A stretch of DNA of 64,000 nucleotides from NCBI GenBank assembly GCA_946480055.1, contig CAMLID010000011.1, positions 1 through 64,000 on the forward strand. Reading direction: 5' to 3'. The notes beneath the pieces were generated by a model that saw nothing but the letters and a program-made list of their open reading frames with translations, was not told where the DNA came from and searched no databases. The stretch's first letter is position 1. The number at the start of each line of letters is the position of its first letter. Position numbers and translations under genes: made by a program. The DNA is from an uncultured Lysobacter sp. Its GTDB lineage: Bacteria; Pseudomonadota; Gammaproteobacteria; Xanthomonadales; Xanthomonadaceae. Below are positions 25,522 to 34,255 of this stretch, piece after piece.

Positions 25522-26379
25522 ATGAGTGGACTCAAGCCGGTCAGCCGGCGCCGCAGCGACGCGCTGGCGCAAGCGGATTGGAAAACCGTCGAATCGCTGC
25601 TGGCCGAGTACTACCGGGGACAGGGCTATGCGGTCGACCATGTCGGTACCGCCGGCACCGGCGCCCGATTCGATGGTGGCATCGACCTGAAGCTGCACCG
25701 CGACGGCGCCTATATCGTCGTCCAGTGCAAGCATTGGAACGCCATGCAGGTCACTCACAATGCAGTGCACGAGCTGCTCGGCATCATGGTCAATGAAGGC
25801 GCTACCGGCGCCATCCTGGTGACCAGCGGCGAGTTCACCCGTGCTGCCAAGGAGGCCGCCGTGCGTCAGGGGCACGTGCATCTGATCGACGGCGACGAGC
25901 TCCGGCCGATGTTGGCGCCGATCATCGAAGCCGCCGGTATCGCGGCGTTGAGCGCCGCGATACCGACGCGATCGTCCGGCGGCTGGGGCGGCGATCCGGT
26001 TGCTGCGCTGTCCGGCCCGCCTTCCTCGCAGTTGCCGCTGCGCGTGCGCGGCAGGCAGAGGCCGCACCAGGGCAATGCCGGTTGGTGGATCGCCGCTCTG
26101 ATCGGCACAATCGTTTTCGTGCTGCTGGTTCGCGCTTTGTTGGGCCGCACGGCGTGGAGTGCGGGTTCAGGCCCGACGCCCGAGGCGCCTGCGGTCGAAG
26201 CCGAGGTGCCGACTGATCCGGTGAGGGAATCTGCGCCTGTGACGGTGGAATGGCCAGCCGAGGTGCCCACGCAAACAGCCCCGGCCACGAGAACGCCAAC
26301 GCCGACAGAACAGCGCGAGGCGCAGCGTAAGGCCGACGAGGCGATGAAAGTAATAGAGGCGACGACGCCCGAGATGTAA
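25522..26379 (+). CDS. membrane-anchored Mrr-type restriction endonuclease-like protein
   Basis: A 285-residue protein with an N-terminal Mrr_cat nuclease fold of the PD-(D/E)xK class. Candidate catalytic residues are Glu24, Asp55 in GGIDLKL and the Gln68/Lys70 pair in VVQCKHW. The segment ILVTSGEFTRAAKEAA is the following Mrr signature. After this come a single hydrophobic helix (about 188-208) and a Pro/Thr/Glu-rich tail. The nuclease would thus face the cytoplasm while tied to the membrane. The start at 25522 follows a GGGGGGCGAG site. It is divergent from the TPR and DUF6869 genes. Its target, perhaps methylated or foreign DNA, is not known. Confidence 0.85.
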   Translation: MSGLKPVSRRRSDALAQADWKTVESLLAEYYRGQGYAVDHVGTAGTGARFDGGIDLKLHRDGAYIVVQCKHWNAMQVTHNAVHELLGIMVNEGATGAILVTSGEFTRAAKEAAVRQGHVHLIDGDELRPMLAPIIEAAGIAALSAAIPTRSSGGWGGDPVAALSGPPSSQLPLRVRGRQRPHQGNAGWWIAALIGTIVFVLLVRALLGRTAWSAGSGPTPEAPAVEAEVPTDPVRESAPVTVEWPAEVPTQTAPATRTPTPTEQREAQRKADEAMKVIEATTPEM

Positions 26380-26433
26380 GAACGTAGTCCGTCCACCGCT
26401 CGCACGAGCTCACTCATCACAAGGAAGGATGCC

Positions 26434-27375
26434 GTGAACCTGAATGCCAGTATCGCCACCCAGCCCACTCTCGACGATAGCCTGACCATCGCCCTGGCAG
26501 TGGCCTCCAAGGCCGCTTACGACTACTACAGCGGCACGCCCTTCACCTCGCCGCAGGGTTACGACCAGATCGATGCCTGGACCGGCTGGGACGCGTTCCT
26601 GTTCACCGGGTCGGAGGAGAAGTACGGCCTGGTGTTCCAGTCGATCGCCGACCCGGGCACTTACATCTTCGCCTTCCGCGGCACCGATTCGGACATGGAC
26701 GCGTACGAGGACGTGCATTTCCTTACTACCGACTTCGTCCCCAGCAGCGGCAGCATCACTCCCATTCCGCGTGTGGCCTCGGGTTTCTACGGCATCTACG
26801 ACGGCAAGGGCGACAGCATGACTCAGTCGATGCGCGAGCAGTTGTTCGCGCTGATCGGCCAGTACCAGCCGCAGCAGGTCTACGTCACCGGCCACAGCCT
26901 GGGCGCGGCGCTGAGCCAGCTGTTCTCGCTGGATCTGGCGATCAGCCAGCCGCTGGCTTCGACCAATATCAACTTCTCCAGCCCGATGGTCGGCACCGGC
27001 AGCTGGCAGGTCGCCTACGCCGACACCATCGCCGACGAGGCCAGCATCCGCGTCTACAACTATTGGGACTACGTGCCTTCGCTGCCGCCGTCGGACCTGG
27101 GTTACATCGCGGTGGGCAGCGGCTTCCGCACGGCGTTCTACGTTCAGGACGAGTGGTTCCCGCACGAGCTCTCGCGCCATTCCATCGTGAATCTGACCAC
27201 CGTGTTGAGCAACGCGTTGCCGCTGAGCCCGCAGGAGTGGGCCGGTACCTTCTCGGACTACGTCGAACCGTCGTGGACGATGGTCAGCACGGTGCCGCCG
27301 TCCGGGCCCGACGTGCGCTGGGCGGATCGGATCAGCGGTTACATGGCGTTCGAGCGCAGCTTGCGGGTCGCCTGA
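26434..27375 (+). CDS. class 3 lipase family protein
   Basis: A 313-residue alpha/beta-hydrolase of the lipase-3 type. The nucleophile elbow is VTGHSLGAALSQL (Ser near residue 154), preceded by FAFRGTD, the usual oxyanion strand of this family. A candidate catalytic Asp is in YNYWDYVPSLP and His in FPHELSRHS. No signal peptide is seen, so it is either cytoplasmic or exported by a dedicated system. A GTG start at 26434 has AAGGAAGG 6 bases before it. It is followed by a strong terminator. Confidence 0.9.
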   Translation: MNLNASIATQPTLDDSLTIALAVASKAAYDYYSGTPFTSPQGYDQIDAWTGWDAFLFTGSEEKYGLVFQSIADPGTYIFAFRGTDSDMDAYEDVHFLTTDFVPSSGSITPIPRVASGFYGIYDGKGDSMTQSMREQLFALIGQYQPQQVYVTGHSLGAALSQLFSLDLAISQPLASTNINFSSPMVGTGSWQVAYADTIADEASIRVYNYWDYVPSLPPSDLGYIAVGSGFRTAFYVQDEWFPHELSRHSIVNLTTVLSNALPLSPQEWAGTFSDYVEPSWTMVSTVPPSGPDVRWADRISGYMAFERSLRVA

Positions 27376-27415
27376 TGCGGTAGGGCCTTCGGCATCGTCG
27401 GCCGCTTGCGGCAAC

Positions 27416-27445
27416 AAGAAAGGCGGCCCTGAGGCCGCCTTTCTT
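27416..27445. terminator. bidirectional intrinsic terminator
   Basis: Perfect 13-base arms AAGAAAGGCGGCC and GGCCGCCTTTCTT with a 4-base loop. The A-rich and T-rich ends let it end transcription from the lipase on the left and the NTF2-like gene on the right. Confidence 0.9.
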
Positions 27446-27478
27446 GCTTCCGGTCCGGCGGGGGAGCGGTCGGGACGA

Positions 27479-27988
27479 TTACGGCAGCGGCGTTCCCTGG
27501 TCGGAGATCGCCAGCCACTTGCCGCGATCGTAGGTGTAGGTGACGCCGGTCAGCGCGCGCGAGCGGAAGCCGATGCGCGGGATCTCGTACACGGTTTCGT
27601 AGAGGATGTAGGCCGAGCTGCAGCCGTCGACCACGCGATGGCGCTCGGTCCAGCTCCACTTGGCTTCGCGGTTGGCGAAGTGGCTGGCGAAAGTCGCCAT
27701 GATCGCGTCGATGCCGATGCGGGTGGCGCCGCTGCCGAACACGGTGATCGCGCGTTCGTCGTGCACGGCGCGGAAGGTCTCGGCGTCGTAGTCGCGGAAG
27801 GATTCCATGTCCATGCGCTGGGCGATCTCGAACTGGCGCGCGCACAGGCGGGTCAGGAAGTTGTCCTTCCAGTCCATGCCGACGTGGTGGGCATCGCCTG
27901 CGACGGCGGCGGTGGTCGAGCTCAGGGCGATCAAGGTGGCGGCGCTCAGGGCGAGCGTGCGGATGGGATGGGAATGGCGGGTCTTCAT
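27479..27988 (-). CDS. secreted NTF2-like (SnoaL/DUF4440) protein
   Basis: A 169-residue exported protein. The signal peptide ends near AAVAG. The mature part is a cone-shaped NTF2-like fold: QRMDMESFRDYDAETFRAVHDE, GIDAIMATFASHF and a closing strand LTGVTYTYDRGKWLAISDQ. Such proteins bind small hydrophobic ligands or act as isomerases and hydratases. The ATG at 27988 follows GGAGGT. Ligand unknown. Confidence 0.85.
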   Translation of the reverse strand: MKTRHSHPIRTLALSAATLIALSSTTAAVAGDAHHVGMDWKDNFLTRLCARQFEIAQRMDMESFRDYDAETFRAVHDERAITVFGSGATRIGIDAIMATFASHFANREAKWSWTERHRVVDGCSSAYILYETVYEIPRIGFRSRALTGVTYTYDRGKWLAISDQGTPLP

Positions 27989-28146
27989 CGTCGGTACCTC
28001 CATGTGGGTGGGCACGGCGGACCTTAGGCCGCCGGCGCGCCGGCTTGGAGTGCCAATTCGTGTGCAATGGAGAGGGCCAATCGTCGCGGCGGCGTCGCTG
28101 TGGCCGGTGAGCCGGCCGTTATGCGATCCGGTTGCGACGCGGGAGA

Positions 28147-29193
28147 TCAGGCCGGTGGGCGTTCGGTGGCGATCAACAGCACGCGGCTGTCCTCGGACAG
28201 CGCGTGGGCGGTACGTAGCGCGGAGTTTGCGGCGCAACGCAGCAGGCCGGCGACGCCGGCCGCACCGGAAGGAGTGGTTTCCGGGCCATCGGCGTCGCGC
28301 AGCGCGCCTGTTGCGGCGCGCAGTTGCGCTTCGTCCACGACGATCGACGCGGCTCCGTAGCGTTTGAGGATCGCCACGGCCGGCGCCGAGGCCAGCCCGC
28401 ACGACAGCATCTCCGCCGCGGTATGCAGGTCGCCCGGTACACGCAACGGCCTGCCTTCGGACAAGGCCAGCGCCACGCAGGCGGCATTCGCCGGTTCGAC
28501 GACGAGCAGGTGGCCCGGCCCGGGCAGTCGCTCGTGCAGGCCTTCGGCGACCGCTGCGGCGAGGCCGCCGACGCCGGCTTGGACGAAGGCATGGCTGATC
28601 CGGCCGTCGCCGTGTTCGTTCAATTGCTCGTGCAGTTCGTGCAACAACAGACCGTAGCCGGCCATCACGTCGGCGACGACCGGGTCGTCGGGCTCGTCGC
28701 TGGTGTCGGCGATCAGCAAACCATCGCCGCGCAACGCCGCGGCGGCGGCCGCGTCGACCGCGTCGTCGTAGGTGCCGTAGATGCGCACGACCTCGGCACC
28801 CAGGCGGGCGATGCGGCGCGCGCGGGCGGCGTCGACTTCGCTGGGCAGATAGATCGACGCGGATGCGCCGGCACGCGCGGCCGCGGCGGCGACGGCCAGG
28901 CCGTGGTTGCCGTCGCTGGCGCAGACCAGGCTGAGCGAGCGGACCTGGTGGCGGCGGTCTTCGAGCTCGCGCAGCGAGTCCGCGCCGATCGCGCGAGCCA
29001 GTGCGCGCAGGCCGGCATACAGGCCGCCCAAGGCTTTGAAATTACCCAGTGGGCGGTCGCCTTCGCACTTCACCAGCACCTGGGCGACGCCGGCGCGGCG
29101 TGCGAGTGCGGGCAGGGCGATCAGCGGAGTGGGGCGGTAGTCGTCCCAGAGATCGGCGATGTTCCAATGCGGGGTGCGGGCGTCGGTGTTCAT
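28147..29193 (-). CDS. PLP-dependent lyase, diaminopropionate ammonia-lyase-like
   Basis: A 348-residue fold-type II PLP enzyme related to diaminopropionate ammonia-lyase and threonine dehydratase. The Schiff-base Lys is in RPLGNFKALGG, the phosphate-binding side in ASDGNHGLAVA, and the Gly-rich loop in VQAGVGGLAAA. A later SGAAGVAGLL is also typical. It probably breaks down an amino acid to ammonia and a keto acid. The Lrp regulator beside it, on the same strand, is its likely controller, as in other Lrp/lyase pairs. Confidence 0.88.
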   Translation of the reverse strand: MNTDARTPHWNIADLWDDYRPTPLIALPALARRAGVAQVLVKCEGDRPLGNFKALGGLYAGLRALARAIGADSLRELEDRRHQVRSLSLVCASDGNHGLAVAAAAARAGASASIYLPSEVDAARARRIARLGAEVVRIYGTYDDAVDAAAAAALRGDGLLIADTSDEPDDPVVADVMAGYGLLLHELHEQLNEHGDGRISHAFVQAGVGGLAAAVAEGLHERLPGPGHLLVVEPANAACVALALSEGRPLRVPGDLHTAAEMLSCGLASAPAVAILKRYGAASIVVDEAQLRAATGALRDADGPETTPSGAAGVAGLLRCAANSALRTAHALSEDSRVLLIATERPPA

Positions 29194-29305
29194 GCCGACA
29201 GTCTGCCGTGCCGGCGCGCGGCGTGGCCGCGTTGTGGCGGCGCGGACGCGGGAAAAACCCGCGATGGCGCCGGCCGATGCGGAAATCCGTCGCGGCGCCG
29301 GTGCG

Positions 29306-29782
29306 TCACTCGTCTCCGTCCAACGGAATAGGAATCGTCAAACCGCGCTTGACCACACCCAGCGCGACATTGGTGGTGAAGCGTTTGACGTTGGGGTTGT
29401 CGCCGACCAGGCGTGCCATCAATGCATCGTAGGTTTCGGTGTCGGGCGCGGTGATGATCAGGACGAAGTCGGCTTCGCCGGTGACGTAGAAGGCCTGCTG
29501 CACGTGCTCCTGCGCGGCCAGCCATTGCCGCAGCTGGGCCAGCAGCTCGGGCCGTTCGCGTTCGACCTGCAAGGACACCACGAAGAAGGTCGGGCGGCCG
29601 ACCTTCCTCGGATCGACCACGGCCGCATCGCGCACGATCACGCCCTGCTCGCGCAGGCGGCGCAGCCGGCGTTGCACCGCCGACGGCGACAGGAACACTT
29701 GCTCGGCCAATTGCTCGGCGGTCTGGCCGGCGTCTTCCTGGACCAGGTTCAGCAGTTGGCGGTCGAATCGGTCTAGCGGCAT
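29306..29782 (-). CDS. Lrp/AsnC family regulator
   Basis: A 158-residue feast/famine regulator. The N-terminal helix-turn-helix includes DRFDRQLLNLVQEDAGQTAEQLA then LSPSAVQRRLRRLREQGVI. The C-terminal RAM domain has VTGEADFVLIITAPDTETYD and a TTNVALGVVKRG end. The ATG at 29782 is preferred (GGAG precedes it). It lies between the PLP lyase (same strand) and the M20 peptidase (divergent, 115 bases away) and could control both. Confidence 0.94.
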   Translation of the reverse strand: MPLDRFDRQLLNLVQEDAGQTAEQLAEQVFLSPSAVQRRLRRLREQGVIVRDAAVVDPRKVGRPTFFVVSLQVERERPELLAQLRQWLAAQEHVQQAFYVTGEADFVLIITAPDTETYDALMARLVGDNPNVKRFTTNVALGVVKRGLTIPIPLDGDE

Positions 29783-29897
29783 ACGGGCTCCGGAACGGGG
29801 CGACAACGCGGAAAAAAAGCGCACGGCCCTATGGATTCGCGGCCAAACCGCGCGGATGCGCTCCTAGGATGCTAGCTCCAAATCGCAGGCCCCGCCC

Positions 29898-31361
29898 ATG
29901 GATTTCCCCGAACTGCAGAATTTCATCGCCCGTCGCTGGCAGGACGACCTGCTGCCGGTGCTGACCGAGTACATCGCCATCCCCTGTCAGTCGCCGGCGT
30001 TCGAGCCCGACTGGGTCGAGCGTGGCCACATGCAGCGCGCGGTCGCGCTGACGACGGACTGGGCGCGTGCGCGCCTGGCCGAGGTGCCCGGCGCCCAGGT
30101 CGAAGTGGTGACCTTGCCGGGGCGCACGCCGCTGATCTACATCGATGTTCCCGGCGAGGGCGGCGCGCCCGTGCTGGTCTATGGGCACCTCGACAAGCAA
30201 CCGCCGATGGACGGCTGGAGTCACGGCCGCGATGCCTGGACGCCGTCGCTGGAAGGCGAGCGCCTCTATGGTCGCGGCGGCGCCGACGACGGCTACGCGA
30301 TCTTCGCCGCGATCCTGGCGCTGCAGGCTTTGCGTGCGCAAGGGCTGAAGCATCCGCGCTGCAGCATCCTGATCGAGGCCTGCGAGGAATCCGGCAGCGG
30401 CGACCTGCCGCACTACATCGAGCACCTGGCCGATCGCATCGGCGTGCCCGCAGTGGTGATCGCGCTGGACGCCGGCTGCGGCAACTACGAGCAACTGTGG
30501 CTGACCACGTCGCTGCGTGGCCAAGTCGCCGGCACTCTGAGCGTGCGCGTGCTGGAGGAGGGCGTGCATTCGGGCGATGCGTCCGGGGTGGTGGCGTCGT
30601 CGTTCCGGATCGCGCGGCATCTGCTGTCGCGCTTGGAAAACCCGGGCAGCGGCGAGATCGCACCCGAGTTCCATGTCGGCATTCCGGAATCGCGCCGTGA
30701 GCAGGCGCAAGCCGCGGCGACCGCGCTCGGCGCCGGACTGCATGCGCAGCTGCCGCTGACGGCGGGCCTGCGTCCGGTCGTCGAGGATCCCGCCGAGCTG
30801 CTGCTCAACCGCGCTTGGCGACCGCAGCTGGCGATCACCGGCTTGGACGGTATGCCGGGCGTGGCCGACGCGGCCGCGGTAATGCAGCCTTCGACACACC
30901 TGAAACTCAGTCTGCGCCTGCCGCCGACGCTGGATGCCGACGCGGCGGCGGTGCGGCTCAAGGCCCTGCTCGAAGACGATCCTCCGTACCGCAGCGAAGT
31001 CGTGTTCCGCATCGACATGGTGTCCAAGGGTTGGCACGCGCCGGCGACGGCGCCGTGGCTGGCGGAGAGTCTGGAGCGCGCCTCGCAGTTGGCTTTCGGT
31101 GCCTCCGGCGCGTTGATCGGCGGTGGTGGCGGGATACCGTTCCTGGCGATGCTGGGCGAGCGTTACCCGGACGCGCAGTTCGTGGTGACCGGCGTACTCG
31201 GGCCGCAATCGAACGCGCACGGTCCCAACGAGTTCCTGCACCTGCCGACCGCGCAGCGGATCACGGCGGTGGTGGCGAGTCTGCTGCACGATGCGCAGGC
31301 CGCGACGGCCGCGGTCGCTCAGGAAAGTGCGAGCACAGCCGCGGCACCCGCCGTCGCATGA
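29898..31361 (+). CDS. M20 family metallopeptidase
   Basis: A 487-residue zinc peptidase of the M20 family (carnosinase/dipeptidase group). Metal ligands: His in YGHLDKQPP, Asp in GADDGYAI, the Glu pair in EACEESGSGD, Asp in IALDAGCGNY and His in SNAHGPNEFLHL. The dimerisation lid lies between about residues 205 and 330. It probably hydrolyses dipeptides in the cytoplasm. Divergent from Lrp, which together with the PLP lyase suggests a peptide and amino-acid catabolic unit. Confidence 0.93.
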   Translation: MDFPELQNFIARRWQDDLLPVLTEYIAIPCQSPAFEPDWVERGHMQRAVALTTDWARARLAEVPGAQVEVVTLPGRTPLIYIDVPGEGGAPVLVYGHLDKQPPMDGWSHGRDAWTPSLEGERLYGRGGADDGYAIFAAILALQALRAQGLKHPRCSILIEACEESGSGDLPHYIEHLADRIGVPAVVIALDAGCGNYEQLWLTTSLRGQVAGTLSVRVLEEGVHSGDASGVVASSFRIARHLLSRLENPGSGEIAPEFHVGIPESRREQAQAAATALGAGLHAQLPLTAGLRPVVEDPAELLLNRAWRPQLAITGLDGMPGVADAAAVMQPSTHLKLSLRLPPTLDADAAAVRLKALLEDDPPYRSEVVFRIDMVSKGWHAPATAPWLAESLERASQLAFGASGALIGGGGGIPFLAMLGERYPDAQFVVTGVLGPQSNAHGPNEFLHLPTAQRITAVVASLLHDAQAATAAVAQESASTAAAPAVA

Positions 31362-31474
31362 TCGAGTCCTTTCGATCCGGTACGCGACCCACTTCAAGGT
31401 TCGTCTGCCAAGACTAGATCGAACCCTCGACGAACCGAATCCGACTTCTCACCCCACCTTCGCAGACTGCACCC

Positions 31475-32092
31475 ATGAAGCTCCTCTACCAAACCCATTC
31501 CCCCTATGCCCGCAAGGTCCTGGTGTTCGCGTACGAGGCCGGCATCGCCGACCGCATCGAAGTCGTGCACCACGAAACCAGCCCGACGCTGCGCAACCCG
31601 GAAGTGTTCGCCGCCAATCCGCTGGGCAAGGTGCCGGTGCTGCTGCGGCCGGGCCTGCCGGCCTTGTTCGATTCAGACCTGATCTGCGCCTACCTCGACA
31701 CGCTGCACGACGGCCCGCGGCTGATTCCCGCCGAGGGCGAGGCGCGCTGGCAGGCGCTGCGCGTGCAGGCGATCGCGCAGGGTCTGGCGCAGGCCGGGAT
31801 CGCGGTGCGCTGGGAAACCGTGCGTCGCCCCGAGGCATTGCGTTATCCGGCGCTGCGCGAGGGCTACACCGACAAGCTGATCGCCAGCTACGACTGGCTG
31901 GAAAGCGAACTCGACACCGAAGGCCCGATCGACGTCGGTCATATCGCGCTGGCGACCGCCCTGAGCTGGCTGGAGTTTCGCGAGCTGCCGAGTTTCCGTC
32001 GCCAGCGTCCGCGCCTGAGCGCCTGGCTGGATGCGTTCGAAACGCGGCCGTCGATGCAGGCCACGCCGCTGTCGGGCGAGACCCAGGACTGA
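31475..32092 (+). CDS. glutathione S-transferase family protein
   Basis: A 205-residue GST. The thioredoxin-like N-terminal domain starts MKLLYQTHSPYARKV, with the SPYARK loop where the glutathione thiol is activated, and continues with NPLGKVPVLL and the DSDLICAYLD segment at the expected cis-Pro and E/D-S positions. The helical C-terminal domain ends with GHIALATALSWLEFR. The enzyme may detoxify or isomerise small molecules. Confidence 0.92.
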   Translation: MKLLYQTHSPYARKVLVFAYEAGIADRIEVVHHETSPTLRNPEVFAANPLGKVPVLLRPGLPALFDSDLICAYLDTLHDGPRLIPAEGEARWQALRVQAIAQGLAQAGIAVRWETVRRPEALRYPALREGYTDKLIASYDWLESELDTEGPIDVGHIALATALSWLEFRELPSFRRQRPRLSAWLDAFETRPSMQATPLSGETQD

Positions 32093-32105
32093 GCGCGGCG
32101 GGCGG

Positions 32106-32133
32106 GCAGGGCGGTCGCATGGCGCCGCCCTGC
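32106..32133. terminator. hairpin between convergent genes
   Basis: Perfect 9-base arms GCAGGGCGG and CCGCCCTGC with a 10-base loop lie in the 48-base gap between the GST and the coiled-coil gene. Confidence 0.5.
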
Positions 32134-32140
32134 GCCGGGG

Positions 32141-32728
32141 CTACTGTTCCAGCAGCAGGTACTCGCCCTTCTGACCATAGCGCTTGGCGTTCGCGTCCAC
32201 GCGCGCGCATAGGGCCTGGCCGCAGCGGCTCAGGGCGCCGGACTTGGTCGCGCGCAGGATGTCGCTGGCGAACTCGGCGCGCTTGACCTCGCGCCCGCTC
32301 TGCCAGATCAGGTAACCGGCGCCGCTGGCGGCGAGCACGGCGCCCAGGCCCAGGCCGATCAGGCCGGTCCAGATCAGCGACTTCTGCTCGCGCTTGAGCT
32401 CTTGGCGCTGCTCGTCCAATTGCTGCAAGGTCTTCTCGGCATTGCGCGAGACCTCGCGCAGCGCCGCGGCGGTCTGCTGCAGTTGCTGGCCGTACTGCGC
32501 CGACGCGGTGCCCACGCCTTGTTCGATCGCGTCGCGGGTCTGCGCGCCGACCGTGCTGACCAGATCGCGGGTCAGCAGTTGCGCGTTGGTCTCCCAGATT
32601 TCGGCGGTCTGGCGTAATTCGGTGGCGCTTTGGGTGAAGCGGTCGGTGGCCTTTTCGCAGACCACCTCGAACATCTTGGCGACGCCCATCAACTGGACGG
32701 CGAACAACTCCAGATCCTGTTTCTCCAT
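32141..32728 (-). CDS. coiled-coil membrane protein of the Tle1-like operon
   Basis: A 195-residue protein with a long helix rich in Gln and Glu (about 20-118), one transmembrane segment (about 119-142), and a basic C-terminal part holding two Cys residues (SRCGQALCARVD). I recognise no exact family. It begins 24 bases after the phospholipase gene ends and so is the third gene of its operon. It may tether or load the effector, or add to immunity, but this is inference. Confidence 0.75.
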   Translation of the reverse strand: MEKQDLELFAVQLMGVAKMFEVVCEKATDRFTQSATELRQTAEIWETNAQLLTRDLVSTVGAQTRDAIEQGVGTASAQYGQQLQQTAAALREVSRNAEKTLQQLDEQRQELKREQKSLIWTGLIGLGLGAVLAASGAGYLIWQSGREVKRAEFASDILRATKSGALSRCGQALCARVDANAKRYGQKGEYLLLEQ

Positions 32729-32752
32729 CGTGCGCGTACTCTCGTCCTGCTG

Positions 32753-34243
32753 TCAGAGCCGCGGCGTCATGCGGCGTTCGGGGCCGTCGTGGCCGGTAGG
32801 CGGCAACGTCGGCGGGGTGGGTTCGGCCGGCGGTTCCTGCTGGCGTTCGCTCGCTGTGGTGCTTGCTTGGTTCTGGGCTTGGCTCTGGGTTTGGTTCTGT
32901 GCTTGGGCCTGTGCCTGCTCGCCGCCGCGACGCTGCAGCGACTGGCCCTGCTCCGACGCGAGGAAGCTGCCGCCCACGGCGCGCGCGCTGTCGACGTCGC
33001 CGTTCACCGCGGCCTGGCCCAGTCGCTGGAACATCGCGTGGGTGTCCTCGGCGGCGATCGGGGTCGGGCCGGTGTCGAGGCGCGGTTCCGGCGACGGCCG
33101 TTCCGGCGGCACCGGTTCGATCGCGACCGGGCGATGCGGGAAGCTGGCGTTCATGGCTTCGTCGCGCGGTTCGTTGTTATGCGCATCGGGTGCGCGCTTG
33201 TCCGGTGTCAACTGGGTCATGCGGTCGCGCTGGCCGTCCTTGTCGAAGTCGGAGGTGCGGTAGAACCACTGATGCTCTTCGGAGCGATGGACTACGTTCA
33301 TTTCCGGCGCCGACGGCAGCGGACGCTTGTCCAGGAACGGCTGGTCGCTGAGCGAGTTGAGGTAGTCGACCATCAGGTTGCCGCTGCGCACCGACAGGCC
33401 GTTGAGCGCATAACTGCCGCCGATGTCGCTGTGCGCGCCGCCGACGGTGACGTTGAGGAAGCGGCCGTCCTCGCTGGCGCCCGGGTCCAGAATGCTGGTG
33501 GACTTGAACAGGTTGCGGCGCTCGTCCTCGGCGGTGATCTGGAAGCCCGACAACACCGACGGCGGCTGGCGGCGGTCGTGCTTGCGCGGCTCGCCGGTGC
33601 CGACCGGGTCGAACAGGGCCACTGCCTGCGGCACCTGGTGCGCGGGCACCAGCGGCTCGCCCGTGTAGCGCACGTCTTTGAGGTTGCCGAACAGGTCGCG
33701 ATCTTCCACGCGTCCCTTCGGATCCTGGATGCCGCGTTCGTCGACCAGACGGGTGAAACCTGCGGCCTGCTCGGCGCCGCGGCTGAAGCCGACGCTGACC
33801 ACGCGGATCTGCGCGTCCGGGTCTTCGGCCAGCCACTTCTTGCTCTGCGCGGTGAAGCGCGAGTACATCTCTTCGACCCGGTCCTCGTAGGAGTTGCCGG
33901 TCATGCCGTCCCAGCCGCGCTTGAGCGCGCCGTCCTGGGTGCCCGGGCCTTCGACGTAGTCCACGCGGATATTGGACAGGCCACGACTGTTGGCCGCCGC
34001 GGTCTGGCGCACCACATCGGCGATGTTGGTGTGGTTGACCGGCGCGTCCTTGAGCATGCTGTTGCCGGTGCCGTCGAAGGCCGCGATGAACAAGCGCTCG
34101 TGCGGGTTCGAGCCGTGCACCAGCACCGGCGTGGACAGCCGCGACAGCGCCTCGCTGGCTTGGTCGAAGCTGGCCAGGTCGTGGGCGTCGGCGGCGTAGG
34201 TACTGACGCCGTCCGGGCCTTTCTTCTTCTTGTCGTCCGTCAT
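32753..34243 (-). CDS. Tle1-like phospholipase effector (DUF2235)
   Basis: A 496-residue protein with the DUF2235/Tle1 alpha/beta-hydrolase core. FDGTGNSM (56-63) is the N-terminal Asp-containing strand motif. The nucleophile elbow is VGFSRGAEQAA (Ser154), followed by GLSVRSGNLMV and other Tle1 features. VGGAHSDIGGSY may carry the catalytic His and Asp. The C-terminal 140 residues are Pro- and Gln-rich (many QAQ and QNQ repeats), unlike the catalytic part and resembling the tails of XVIPCD proteins, although the XVIPCD core is not clear. Tle1 enzymes are phospholipases delivered to rivals by type VI systems. A lipoprotein gene ends 12 bases before it. Confidence 0.85.
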   Translation of the reverse strand: MTDDKKKKGPDGVSTYAADAHDLASFDQASEALSRLSTPVLVHGSNPHERLFIAAFDGTGNSMLKDAPVNHTNIADVVRQTAAANSRGLSNIRVDYVEGPGTQDGALKRGWDGMTGNSYEDRVEEMYSRFTAQSKKWLAEDPDAQIRVVSVGFSRGAEQAAGFTRLVDERGIQDPKGRVEDRDLFGNLKDVRYTGEPLVPAHQVPQAVALFDPVGTGEPRKHDRRQPPSVLSGFQITAEDERRNLFKSTSILDPGASEDGRFLNVTVGGAHSDIGGSYALNGLSVRSGNLMVDYLNSLSDQPFLDKRPLPSAPEMNVVHRSEEHQWFYRTSDFDKDGQRDRMTQLTPDKRAPDAHNNEPRDEAMNASFPHRPVAIEPVPPERPSPEPRLDTGPTPIAAEDTHAMFQRLGQAAVNGDVDSARAVGGSFLASEQGQSLQRRGGEQAQAQAQNQTQSQAQNQASTTASERQQEPPAEPTPPTLPPTGHDGPERRMTPRL

Positions 34244-34255
34244 CGCACTACTCCT

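Noticed and set aside
26434..27375. Class 3 lipase as a type VI or IV effector
   Set aside because: No signal peptide, but also no XVIPCD tail, immunity gene or secretion neighbour; treated as an ordinary lipase.
29829..31397. A 522-residue frame opposite the M20 peptidase
   Set aside because: Arg-, His- and Gln-rich shadow; the peptidase carries all metal ligands.
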